From contig NC_079234.1 in NCBI RefSeq assembly GCF_028502605.1, forward strand, positions 3,224,001 through 3,288,000: a stretch of 64,000 nt of DNA, written 5' to 3'. A program made the translations under genes and the position numbers. Under the pieces are notes generated by a model. It ran no database searches. It saw nothing but the letters and a program-made list of their open reading frames with translations, and was not told the DNA's origin. Shown here piece by piece: positions 23,299 to 33,828 of this stretch (the first letter of the stretch is position 1; every line of letters starts with the position of its first letter). This DNA is from Trichoderma breve (taxonomy: Eukaryota > Ascomycota > Sordariomycetes > Hypocreales > Hypocreaceae).

Positions 23299-24656
23299 TT
23301 ATAGGTTATAGGTACGAGTACCTACTGTAGCTCAACTCGCCCACACGATGGAGAGGCGCCCATTACCTTGCCGACTCACACGCCCCCTCCTCTCCATGGG
23401 CCCCCTGCATCAGGGCCCCTGGACGTACATGTACAGGACCTCTTCGTGCATGCGTCTGCATGCCTGCCTCCACGGCCAACGTTCCGCTTCCTTCGCAGAC
23501 AATGCGCTCCGGCTTCAGCATCTTCCCAGGACGAGTACAGTTACAAGAACCACTTCTTGTACGCCTCTGGGAGGATACTGCTTGGATACCCTAGTCTAGC
23601 CCGGCTTGGTAGACCTAGCATAACACTGGCTGGTGGGCCACTTGCTCGTCTGCAGCAAACCACCGAGCTTGCCGTCTCCTTGACCAACAGCATCGGCCTG
23701 CTGCAGCTTGTCAGATCTTGTACGGACTCGCTTGCCGCACAGACAAGCACGCGGTGCGACGACTTCCACTGCCAGGTCCGGGGCCGGTACTTGGTTTATC
23801 ATCTTAGATGCATCACCGCCCCTCGACCAGACCGAATGCTGCTACTTTCTGTTCTTGCCCAGGGCTGACATGAGTCGTTTCCCTTCTCCGCAGTCTTGTA
23901 TTTTCACCCCCACGAAAGCACGAGGCAGCGAGTAACGGCGAAGAAAAGTTCCGTCATTGTCTCACCAGACCGTTACCGCGCGGAAGAGAGCCCACCAGCG
24001 GGTCTTGCACGCTTCAGTAGTAGTTAAAGTGACGTGAGAAGCAGGGCTTTCCTTGACAGGTGTGCTTCTTTGCTTCTTTGCTTGCTCCAGGGCGTTGCTC
24101 TACAGCTAGCCAAGTAGCGATACATTATCTAGCAGAGCACCCCTCATCCAGCAAATTTGTCACCGAGACTTCATTCTTTACTATTACCCATCTTGGTTCT
24201 CTTTGCTCTCAAACTCCTACAAACTTGCTTATACTGCGATACCTTTCTCCATCATTAGTTTGCGTTGCAATCATATTTTAGCATCTCCATTTATTTGTCC
24301 TTCTCGTCTGGTCTGTTCATCTCCAAAAGAAAAGGGTTATGCCATTCCCTATCATAACTGTCCATGAGGTTCGTACGCTTCTTTTTGTTTGCTCTGAACA
24401 AATGCTTCCCGTAACGATACTTGACATATTATTGCCGGCTCATTGATGACGGCCCAAGACAAGGTTTGGACTTTGTCTCTTCGCTGACGGATGAATGATA
24501 ATACCCCCCACTCGTTCCGCTTCTCTCTTGCTCTCCTCTTCCTCCTGTCCGTTTTCTGGCAAGAGACTATTTGCCAAGTGCTGACTTTCTCAGTTTTTCA
24601 GCAACTAGCAAAACCCAGCGATAGACTGGGCCTCTAAACTTCTTGGAATACATACA

Positions 24657-26464
24657 ATGAACACTGCTGGTCACGGTTCTGCCAACCTGGGCCAGGACGC
24701 TACCATGGTACAGAGTAACGGAGCTGGGTATTCCAGCGACCACTGGGCGAGCATCAGTCCGTATAGCCAGAGCCCTTATGGAAACAGTCCTCTGAATGAA
24801 TATGGCGCCACCTTTGGCGGATTTATATCTCACGGGTTGCCATCAGAATCACTCAACAGGATGCCTCCGCCCATTCAACCGTCCATTCCTCCGCCCTCGA
24901 CCCATCAACTAATCCAGCCTGCGCCGCTAATGGGTCATCACCAGTTGCCGATGCTGAACACGCAGTGGCCGAGCCAGTTGACAAACCCGACTCCGTCAGG
25001 GAGCTACTCTGCACCTCCGTTGTCCATCGCGCCGGCGTCCAGCCTGCCCCCAGTTGACCCGTCGCCGAGGCCCCCTGTGCACCATGAGAAAGCAAGAAAG
25101 ACTTTGAGCGCAGAGCAGAAACGGGCCATGTGCCAGTATCACGAGGACAACCCGGGCACAAGGCAGGCAGACATCGGCGCAAAATTTGGTGTTGAAAGAA
25201 GGTAACCTCTCCAAACATTACTCGGGACTTTTCCCCTTTACACTTGGACGAGAATAAACTAACGTCGGCGTCAAGCACTGTATCCAAGGTGTTGAGGCAC
25301 AAGGATCAGTACCTTAAGCAAGATCCGGAGCCAGATAGCTCAGCACTTAAGCGTTTGAAGGGGAAGCATCCAGATTTTGATCGAACGCTCAGTAACTATG
25401 TCCGTCGACAACAACAACGAGGATTTGAAGTCAAAGATGAGGAGATAATCGAACAAGCAAGGCTCTTTGCTCGAGCTAGCGGCAGCCAAGACAGAGGGCT
25501 GACTAACATTAACAGCAACTGGCTTCTCAAATTCAAGCAAAAGCACGGCATAGGGGCTGGCCGGTTAATGCGCCGTGCCTCTGAAACGAACATTCCGGAC
25601 CGCATGACCGTGTCCACAGCTATTCCCCGTTTCACAGGAGATAAAACAAATCCTACCGTCTCTCCTGTTTCTCCAACTCAACAACTCTCCCCTTTGTCTG
25701 CCAGCCGCAGCGACGAGGACTTGCAAGCTGAAGCCCATGATTTCAGTTTTCGATACGGACATGCTGGGTCACACTCCTCTACATCGTTGGCCAGTGATTT
25801 GAGGGACCCAAGTGTTTCGTTTCCCGGTGATACGATAAGCCCAACAGCGCCCTTTCACTTCTCACCTGACCCCAACATTGGAGCGTTTCAAAATAGTTTA
25901 CACATACAACCGGCCGCCCCTGATTTTCAACAACATCGCGGAAAGAGAAGCAACACATTCCCTTCTCTTAACATCGATTGTGTGAACCAGGATATAAGTG
26001 CGGGTCCACTCACCCCTCGACACCCATCTGCCGTCACGTCAGCTTCAACACTTGAATCACCAACAAATGACATCCGAAACACTCCCTTCACGCTTGATTC
26101 AACAGTATCATCGCCGCCGGCTTTACGCCGCAGCAGCAGCAATTCGAGTATTGCTGCGCGGTCAAACAACCCTTCCACAAACACTAGCTCTGTATCCTCG
26201 ACTACTGCTGACTCTTCGCCAACATCTCCGACCCCTGAGGATGCTAGACGTGCCGCGGAAACGCTGCTAAACTACCTGCACAGCATGACACCAAATGGGC
26301 CATTTGACAAAAGCGACTACGCCACCATTGTTCAACTTACAAAGAAGCTACAATTACATCAACACCAAACTACTCGTCCTTCTATAGGAGGGCTATCGAG
26401 GATCCCCGAAGGTGATGACGGGGAAATTCAGTCGTTAACTGAGACATCGATGGTGGAGATATGA
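24657..26464 (+). CDS. CENP-B-type helix-turn-helix DNA-binding protein
   Basis: Model join(24657..25201,25276..26464), 577 aa; donor GTAACC, acceptor TCAAG, giving AG|C (Ser). Residues 1-145 are Pro/Ser/Gln-rich. Residues 145-200 form the CENP-B N-terminal HTH (TLSAEQKRAMCQYHED, IGAKFG, then STVSKVLRHKDQYL), interrupted by the intron. Residues 213-275 match the second HTH of CENP-B/Tc5-type proteins (FDRTLSNYVRRQQQRG, then NWLLKFKQKHGIG). The rest is Ser/Thr/Pro-rich. No DDE transposase domain follows, so this is a domesticated DNA-binding protein of the fungal Abp1/Cbp1-like or transcription-factor type, not an active transposon. Target and role are unknown. The acceptor TCAAG is weak, but it keeps the HTH continuous. 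Confidence 0.87.
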
Positions 26465-27811
26465 CGGAGACATCAAATGCGTCTCTGGAATATCAACTAC
26501 ACACTTCTTTCATACGCATACGCCTGTTTCCCTGTTTTTGAACATCTGTTATTGAAGTTTTTTTTTCCCCTGGCGTTACGGAATTTTTTGAGCATTTCTG
26601 GAACAAACAAAGGATTGAGTATGGGAAGAAGACGGCGGACCGGGCTACCCAACTCGGAGTAAGAGCAAAGATGATCTTTTCACATCGAATCGATGCTGTG
26701 GCACTGGCCTATTTCAACAACATGAAAAGGCTTCCGCTTCCACACCGCAGGCGACGGAAGTAAGGAATGGACAAGGAACTGAACGGATGGAAACGGGGTT
26801 ATAACTAAAAGAGAAAGGCGACTTCATCTGGCAACAGATCTACCAGCATCAAAACTGATTTTTTTCTTCTATCATTCAGATATCACTCATTTCATTTTTT
26901 TTTTTTTTTTTTTACCTGGTTTCCATTTGAAACCAGTGCGATGACACCTACCACTCTCCTAACACATATCTAGCGACCAAAGATTCTGCTTGCTGCTCGC
27001 GCGCAACCTGAGTGTGCTACTGCTTTGATTCTTTTTTCATCCGTCTTTGGAATTTTCTTCACATATTTTCTTGTTTTCCTTGGTTTGACTTGATACACCA
27101 GAAAAGGACAAAAAAAGACGGACAGGTGTCGCTGACATGGTGTGGGAGTAAGCAGGACCTTGGGCTCCATCCCCTGCCGCTTCTGGTTTTCTTAAGATTA
27201 TCTACTTGGGTCTTAACATTTTTTTACATTTCCTGTTTCATTATTTTCTTGTGATATTTCATTTTTGAAAGGATATGAATTGGGGGAACAAGACAAGACC
27301 AAAAAAATTACAAGGGCCTGTTTGGCACCATACTCCTCACGGAGAAGCATGCTTTTCAATATCAAATGTGTTTTTTTGTACGGGAATGACCAAAAGAGGG
27401 TCTTCGGGGAGCGGGGGGGAACCCATATGGGGACATAATTTTCTTCTCGGCATCTACATGCTTTTCGCTTTGTTACTGTACCGGCTAATCCCCGTTTTTT
27501 TCTCAACTTTTGTCATTTAATATGGGCCACATTTAACATTGTGTGTGAGTGCCAGAGTGTGTGTTAGTATCTGCGTGTACTGGGTACATGTCGATGGTCT
27601 GTCTATCCCATGTGGAGAGTTGAGAGCAGGTGTCCAGATGGGGACCTGGAACAGGGGGCTAGGCAGAAGCTGTAATACACACTATTACTGGGCACGACTA
27701 CGAGGGTACTCGTACACACTGCTGGTCATATCCGTACAGAGTACTACGTGTGCAAAAAGGTTGTGTTTATGCACTTTACAGTTAATAAGGTATATTCGTG
27801 GGTGCTTAGTA
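26465..27811. other. Convergent intergenic region, HTH-factor gene to PXA gene
   Basis: No gene supported. T-rich 3' flank sequence includes a run of 19 T at 26895-26913. A TACTCGTA octamer lies at 27707-27714. Both neighbours end here, so 3' untranslated regions are the likely content. Confidence 0.5.
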
Positions 27812-30800
27812 TTAACCAAGTCTGTCTTGCCGTAGCTCCACAACGCCCTTGTCGCTTAGCTCTGGCATCAGCCTCACAAGAACCAGTTCCAAAGCGCTAT
27901 ACATCAAGTGTTTGTTGCAGTACTCGTCTCCAACGACGTCGAGGAGACTCTCGAGCTCATCCAAGATCCTCTCGTCATCGTCCTCGTCGATCGCGGCAGA
28001 AGGCGATCCTGCATCATCGCCAGGGCCAAATAGCCCGCCCAGGCGCCAATGCCGACGGCCAAAGTACACGCGGGTCACGCTTGCAGGGAGCAAGTCCGAG
28101 ATAGCGCTGGCGGCCCTACGGCGCAGAGCGAGCAGCTCCCTCTCCGACTGGGGAGCCACAAGAGTGGACGTGCCGGGGCTGTTGTTAGGAAACAGGGCGC
28201 CTCGGAGCGACCGAAGGATGGGTGGTAGATGAGACGAATCGAAGAGAGATTGAATATGGTGCGAGAGGAGTCTACACAAGCCGACGGAAAAGCAAAAGGG
28301 CCATTAGTTAGCTTCAGTTAGTCCCCCATCAGAGAGCAAGAGAGAGAAAAAAACGACGAGTCCGGGAAAGAAATGGATATTCCCATCGGGTCCGCCCGCT
28401 ATAGGTGGGGAAAGAAAGCGAGATTCAGAAGGGGAGGGGTTGGTGGATGCTGTGTGTGGGTAGACAAGAAAAACAGATAGAGAATGCGAGGAGGAAGCGT
28501 TGCCATCGAGAGCCACTTGCTGGCAAGTTTAGCTTGTGAAAGGGGACGTCTGTCAAGGATGACCCGTGCTCCCTTCTCTCAAGGTGTGATGGAGAAAGGT
28601 ACATGTGATCATGGGTCAAGGTCAAGGCCAGAGAGGGGGGAGAGAAAGCTCCTCATGCTATCCATGATCCATGGAGGTAAATGTTGAACCAGATTGGATA
28701 GCAAGACAGGAGGCTTGCTGCGTGCGGGGAAAACAAGAAAGGAACATCTCCGATGTGTGGTACGGTGCCTGCTGGATCTTCATAGTGCGGCGAGGGACCT
28801 GCCAATGGGCATCGTGGGAGAAAGTGATGTGTCGTGCTCCATGTCGGTCAGGTAATGCGGCAAAAGCCAGGAGTCGTTGCGAGGACGGAGGGTGAAGGAG
28901 GCTCACAGGCCACTTGCCAACGAGCGCCTTGCATAAGCGCGTTCTCGCCCAAAGTCCGTTGATTTCTGACAGGTAGTTTCGTATGATTCCTTTAGCCATT
29001 GACGCAAACGATCCCAGCTTCCGCAACAAGCCAGCGGAGGAGGAGAAGCGAGTGACATGCGTCCCATCAGTGGCCTTGGGTACTAACCACCGAGCGCCCA
29101 CGCGTGGTGGAGCAGTCGCTGGGACAAACGGGTTTTTTTCCTTTCCGTGTGACAAGAGAAACCAGCGCGGTCAGGAACCACGAGGCCTTGTCTGCTTTGG
29201 GGGAAGTCGGCCCAATGGACAGCAGATGGCTACCTGGAGGTGGCGCGGCACGGGGCGAGCGGGTGATTTGATTTTCAGACGAAATGCTCTTCCAACACCA
29301 TTTCGTCGTGAGAGGCTAGACAGCTGGGGTCCTGACCCGCTTTCTCTCGTAGCTGATTGCCCCCCCTGTTCGAGGCCGGCGCGTAATAAAGGCTTCTCGA
29401 TGGACGGGCCGTTTTGTGGTGGCCCAGGCCGGCGCGACAATTTCGAGCAATCGGAGCCGAGATGGCGAGTCTCGCATTTCCATTGGCTGGCCAGGTCAGG
29501 AGCTAGCAGCCCAGATCTAGAATGCTCGGTGTGGTGTGGTCTTGGGTTGCAAATTGCGCCGGTCATGATAACCCTGTCGGGATGGCCATGTTCGACTTCT
29601 CATCGAATGGAGCTACCTATCTACTAGATAGACTCCGAGGGCGTCGGCCAGGCAGGAGTGTGTGCACAATGTAGATTGTATTTGTGCCACAGATGGGGAA
29701 TGCGGCATCCGGCTAAGGCACGGTCCGTCCAGAGAGAGACCCTGTTTTGAAAGCTCACTCGCTGGAGGCAAGGGGGGTGGGAAGGTCCAGTGACTTTGAG
29801 AAGATGCGAGATGACGAGTAGAATCAACAATGATCAGGGATCGGAAGGGAAGGGCCAAGACGATTCATCAGTACAACAAGGAAATTTGCGTATCTTACCT
29901 GTCGAGAGGACCATTAAGCCCCGCAATACGCCATGGCCCATCAATGGCCGCAGTCTGTAACAATGATATGAAGCCACCCAGCCAGGGTTTCCTCTCCTCC
30001 AGCTCAATCAGATTCCCAAAACACGCCCAGAGCTTGAAGCTAAGTACAGGTACTTTGGCCCCGAGGTTCGTATCCGTTGATGGTGGTGGTTGCTTGTCGT
30101 TGTGAGCGTCTTCTGCGGCTTCCTCATCGAGATGAAGCGCCGTTCTGGGAGGTAGCGATATGGAGTCCGCCAAGGTGCCGGCCATGAGCCGAAGAGCGTT
30201 GAAGAAGAGGATGCCCAAGTGAATAATCAACACAAAGACCCCTTGGACCGTCCACTTTGGAGACTTGGCCGCATCCTGACCAAGGTCCGGTGATCGGTCC
30301 TTCCCAGACACGATCCTTGCCTTTGTCCTATCTTTCTGTTCGCCCAACGACCTTGCGGCGATACAGATGGCCTCGTAGAGCAGCCATGGCTGGGATGCTT
30401 TGCCCGCGATGATATTGCCAATGATTAACTCCGAGAATATTTGTTCCACAAGGGCCGTTAGGCAGGGGTTCTCCAAATCTTCAGTAGGGAGCAGGATGGC
30501 TAGAACACCTTGGACCAGCAACTGGCGATAGGTCGCCTCGTTCTCTCGTTGTAGCTCCACAGCCGTGTTATCATCCAAGCGAGGCACGGGGGAAAGGAAC
30601 GGCAAGGGGAAAATGGAGTGGTAAACCTCTCGGGGATCAGCATCAACCGATGATTGCAAAGCAGATCGAGAGGCCACGCGGCGAGCTGGGACCCAGTCAG
30701 TGGCAGATCCAAAGCGTAGGGCAATGCCACACCACTACTAGCCTGTAGCATGTCTATCGAGCAGGTCTGGTATTTCATCCAGGAGCAGACTCTCGAGATC

Positions 30801-31241
30801 CAACTTCCTAAACCTCTGCTCCAGCGCCGTGGTGCAGTGTGCAATGATACGCAGAATCTCAGGCACAAACGTCTCGTCGGCAGTGATCTTGCTATACCAG
30901 CTCTGTACAAACTCCCGCATAATTATAGCGAGGAAGGCGTAGAGCTGCAGGTCGACATCATTGCGGCTCGTGAGCGGCGGCAGCAGCAGGTCCTGGATGG
31001 CGGGCTGGGCATCTCGGCCTTTGTCTCCCAGTTGCTGCGGGCACAGCGTCCGGCGGATGAGGTTCAGCGTTGCCCGATCAGACAGCGGGTCTATCGGCAC
31101 GGCACGGGTGCTCCGGCGATCTGCGGTGCCGGCTTCGGGAGGCGGAGAGGCGGCGGCATGTTTTGGCCTCGTTGAGGCTCTGTGAGCGAGAGGAGGGGGA
31201 GCTGGAGCTGAAGCTGAAGCGGAGGCGGAGGCGGCTATCAT
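27812..31241 (-). CDS. PXA-domain protein (sorting-nexin-associated family)
   Basis: Minus-strand exons 31241..30743, 30685..29899 and 28271..27812, 581 aa. After a Ser/Ala-rich start (ATG 31241) the PXA domain runs from about residue 70 to 330: LQLYAFLAIIMREFVQSWYS, LLLDEIPDLLDRH, then YRQLLVQGVLAILLPTEDLE. A hydrophobic helix near the centre (VFVLIIHLGILFFNALRLMA) suggests membrane association. PXA domains occur in endosomal and ER-linked sorting nexins such as Mdm1 and SNX13/25; no PX or RGS domain is present here, as in the shorter fungal PXA-only proteins. Intron 1 joins only with a GC donor (ACAG|GCTAGT). Intron 2 is 1,627 nt, far longer than others in the window, yet its ends (GACAG|GTAAGA..TGTAG|A) fit well. 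Confidence 0.82.
28272..29898 (-). other. Exceptionally long intron of the PXA gene
   Basis: The 1,627 nt between exons 2 and 3 begin GTAAGA and end TGTAG on the minus strand and join AG|A to keep the frame. Frames inside it (for example 28983-29627 plus, 28658-29155 minus) show no recognisable domain. An undetected internal exon, an intronic ncRNA gene or two adjacent genes are alternatives. Confidence 0.6.
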
Positions 31242-31885
31242 GGCCGGCGAGTCGAGCGGCGTCGTCGCAGGATCATTGCGCGCAAGAGGCGGGGAGACGC
31301 AGAGGCGGAGAGGCGATGACGGAGAGAAACAGAAGGCAGCGGAACTGCACGGAACTGGACAGAGGAGGCTGGTCGTCAAGGTAAAGTTGGGTCGCCTGTT
31401 GGGTCGCAGGTCTGGGATATGCAGGCATGCAGTTCGATGTTTGGCCTTGAATTGGCTTGGGCTGGGCTGCACCGTGCGCTGCAGGTCACCCCGCACGTGC
31501 GTCAAGTGGGTTCATGTCGTTTTGGATTAGGCGCTGTGGCGAGCTGTTTCAGCGGGAATCTGCAGTAATACAGGGCTCTTAGATAGGTGCTGCAGCAGTC
31601 AGCTTAGTCTGGACCTCATAAAGCCTGCATATCCGAGACCAGACAAGTTGAGATAAAAGGAACTATACAGTATCTCGAGGGATTTGATGACTTTGAAACA
31701 AACCAATTTTTTTATCTCTTCCTTTTTAAACGCCTCTTAGATATATAGTACATTGGAGAGGTGCATCTATGCATACAGTATAGCCGTACAATGGTGGTGG
31801 ATGGTTTACACTCTTTCAGCATGGCGTCTGGCACAAGCCTGCGCCATCGAAACCCACCTACTTCTTTGGGTTTTCTTCCTCTTCT
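31242..31885. other. Intergenic region between PXA and MSS51 genes
   Basis: Holds the PXA promoter and leader and the 3' flank of MSS51 (both genes run on the minus strand). No gene supported. Confidence 0.5.
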
Positions 31886-33524
31886 CTATAGGTCCCTCGT
31901 GGTCGTCTCATATCTGTCAAGTTTGTTAGCCGGCCTGAAATGGAAAAGCATTATGCAATCATCGTCAAAACGAACCTCTTTCCTCGGAACGCCCAAACAC
32001 CCCAGTTGCCACAGCTGATATCCTGAGGGTCCATGTCATCAAGGTCCCATCGCAGACTCCGGAATTTGTTCTCTCCAGGCTCTAACAGGATGTCAAACTC
32101 CCCTCCTGATTTCTTCTTCACCCATTCGACGTCACGATCCAAGTCGACCTGAGTATATCCAGTGCTGATAATTGGCACCTTGGTCTCCAGCAGCAAGGGC
32201 AGAGTTTCTTCCCAGTCGTGGCTGCTTGCAGGATGGCCAAGACCTGGGTGGAAGAGCATGAAGCAATCAAAGTAGGGATCATAAGGCGCAAAGTGACCCG
32301 TCTTGTGAATGGTGTGGTAATAATCCACAATGGTGCTAATCTTCATGTTGTACCACACTCGGTCTTCAACTATGGTGCCAAAGGGGTTCGACGGCGTGCG
32401 TTCTGGCAGTGGGAATTCGTCGTCACGGTTTGCCATGCTCTCCGGTCCGATAAAGATAAGGTGCAGTCGTGATTCTGGGAATAGATGGGCCAGCTGCACC
32501 CATACAGGTCGTGGCAGCGATGATTCGGCTCGAGCACCGAGAATAAATATTCTCACTGGCGGGGGTTCTGGGCGAAGTTGGTTGATGCCAGCGCCACGGC
32601 CAGACCTTGGTATATGCAGGTTATATCTCAAAGCTAGAATCCCAATACCACATTAGTCCAATATGCAGTCCGCGGCTCGGTTCGCTCCCACTTACCACTA
32701 AAGCTCTTCAGTCCCTCCACCGTCAAACGGCCTCCGTTTTGGATATTGTAGGGGCTTAATTCATGAAGAACACTGCCAATGGTAATCGGATACGTGAGGA
32801 GTCGAGTGATTTGTCTCATTGAGCGGTCCGAGTCAACCGCCTCGAACTCTCGAGTGTACATAAAAGTGTCCCAATTTGTCATGTTGACCGCAGCATTCTC
32901 CATCTGAAGGTCGGGGAGGTTGCCTTCGTGAAACACTCGTCCGGATCGTAGATCGTGGTCGTCTTCGTTGATTTGGCGGAGAGTATCGCAGATCTTCAGG
33001 TGATTCTCATAATCATCCATCCAGTGCTCTTTGCTGCAGTACACTGCAATGCCACAATCGGGGCACTCGAAATCCACGTTCGCAGGCGGCATATCGCCAC
33101 CAGTGGCCGGAGCAGCGTCGTCAACCGCCGAAGCGTCGAGGGGAACTCTAGCATGCTTGTGGTCTGGGTGAGGGCAGTATGCATGCTGTTTCATAAAGGC
33201 AGCTCGGCGACGGAATTCGGGAACTGGCGATTCAGAAAATGGATGGAAAAGGTCATCGGGGTTCAAGCGAAGTGTAGATACCGGCGACTTCCCAGCTGCA
33301 GAAGCCTCGGAAGCTGCGTTCGCGCTGGATGTAAACTCCCGCGCAGTGGTCAACTTGGATCCCGCAATCGTACGTTTGGCGTCTTGCGACTTGCACGAAT
33401 GCACGCTCCGTATTGACACTTGCGCCCACGGCTTCAATGCGCCTCGCACAGCTGTTTGCCTCCGCAAAGATGCTGAGCAACGCCCACACAGGCTGTGAGC
33501 CGCTCGACGTAGAGCCGGCTCCAT
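31886..33524 (-). CDS. MSS51: Mss51-type mitochondrial translational activator
   Basis: Minus-strand exons 33524..32696, 32633..31976 and 31913..31886, 504 aa. An Arg-rich N-terminus without acidic residues is a probable mitochondrial presequence. A MYND-like zinc region follows: Cys117 (YCPHPDHKHAR), then CPDC at 154-157, YCSKEHW and HLKIC to about 179. The C-terminal half is the conserved Mss51 domain (WGVWAFRGKRYETT). In yeast Mss51 activates translation of COX1 mRNA and couples Cox1 synthesis to assembly; Cys-Pro motifs in this region bind heme there, and two such CP motifs are visible here. The last coding exon has only 28 nt. The distal acceptor (CTTGACAG) is preferred because it gives KRYETT and a 62 nt intron. 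Confidence 0.92.
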
Positions 33525-33828
33525 TGTAATGCCTGATTGACTCGAATTGACGTTGAAAATGATCCCCCGCTATGCCTCTCTCGCCAGTATAAAAAGATGG
33601 ATTGAATGGGCGCAATTTGCAAGGAGCTCGGACCACCCTCGCACCACCGCCGCATTATAGTTCCTCCATTCTTCCGGCCCTTTTCCAAACTTTTAGCATC
33701 AAATCTCAAGCAGAGCTCCGCCTGTTGATTTTCCACACAACAACCGCTTCCCAACGCGACTGAGCTGCTCAATCGGCCATTCAAGCTTCTGAAAAGCCGC
33801 GCAGGCTTGACTGCGCCCAGTCAGGAAC
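33525..33828. promoter_or_regulatory. Bidirectional promoter region between MSS51 and RSE1
   Basis: Only 304 bp separate the two divergent ATGs. A TATAAAAA at 33588-33595 reads on the plus strand, 234 bp before the RSE1 start. Shared control is inferred from geometry only. Confidence 0.55.

Larger units (their letters stand above)
16335..24656. other. Gene-poor 8.3 kb region
   Basis: No convincing gene. Many frames of 60-290 codons occur on both strands (longest 18019-18903 minus), but they are rich in Cys, Trp, His and Arg and lack domain motifs. It contains short simple repeats, recurrent TACGAGTA/TACTCGTA and TACGGAGTA words, a direct repeat near 18.27-18.31 kb, and a minus-strand frame at 20278-20835 that reads more like protein than its surroundings. 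Base composition is not AT-rich, so there is no sign of repeat-induced point mutation. The last 400 bp is a C/T-rich leader for the downstream HTH factor. It could hold lncRNA or long regulatory DNA. Confidence 0.45.

Noticed and set aside
23348..23868. Overlapping frames of 80-170 codons upstream of the HTH factor
   Set aside because: Several frames of the same stretch are open at once, with Pro/Arg/Ser-rich translations and no motif.
16335..24656. RIP-mutated transposon island
   Set aside because: The region is not AT-rich and does not show the TA-heavy, stop-dense pattern of RIP.
24657..26464. Active Tc5/pogo-type transposon
   Set aside because: Only the DNA-binding HTH domains are present; there is no DDE transposase and no terminal inverted repeats were noticed.
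28983..29627. 214-codon plus-strand frame inside the PXA intron
   Set aside because: Arg/Gly/Pro-rich translation without motifs, antisense to the gene, no clear promoter or splice sites.
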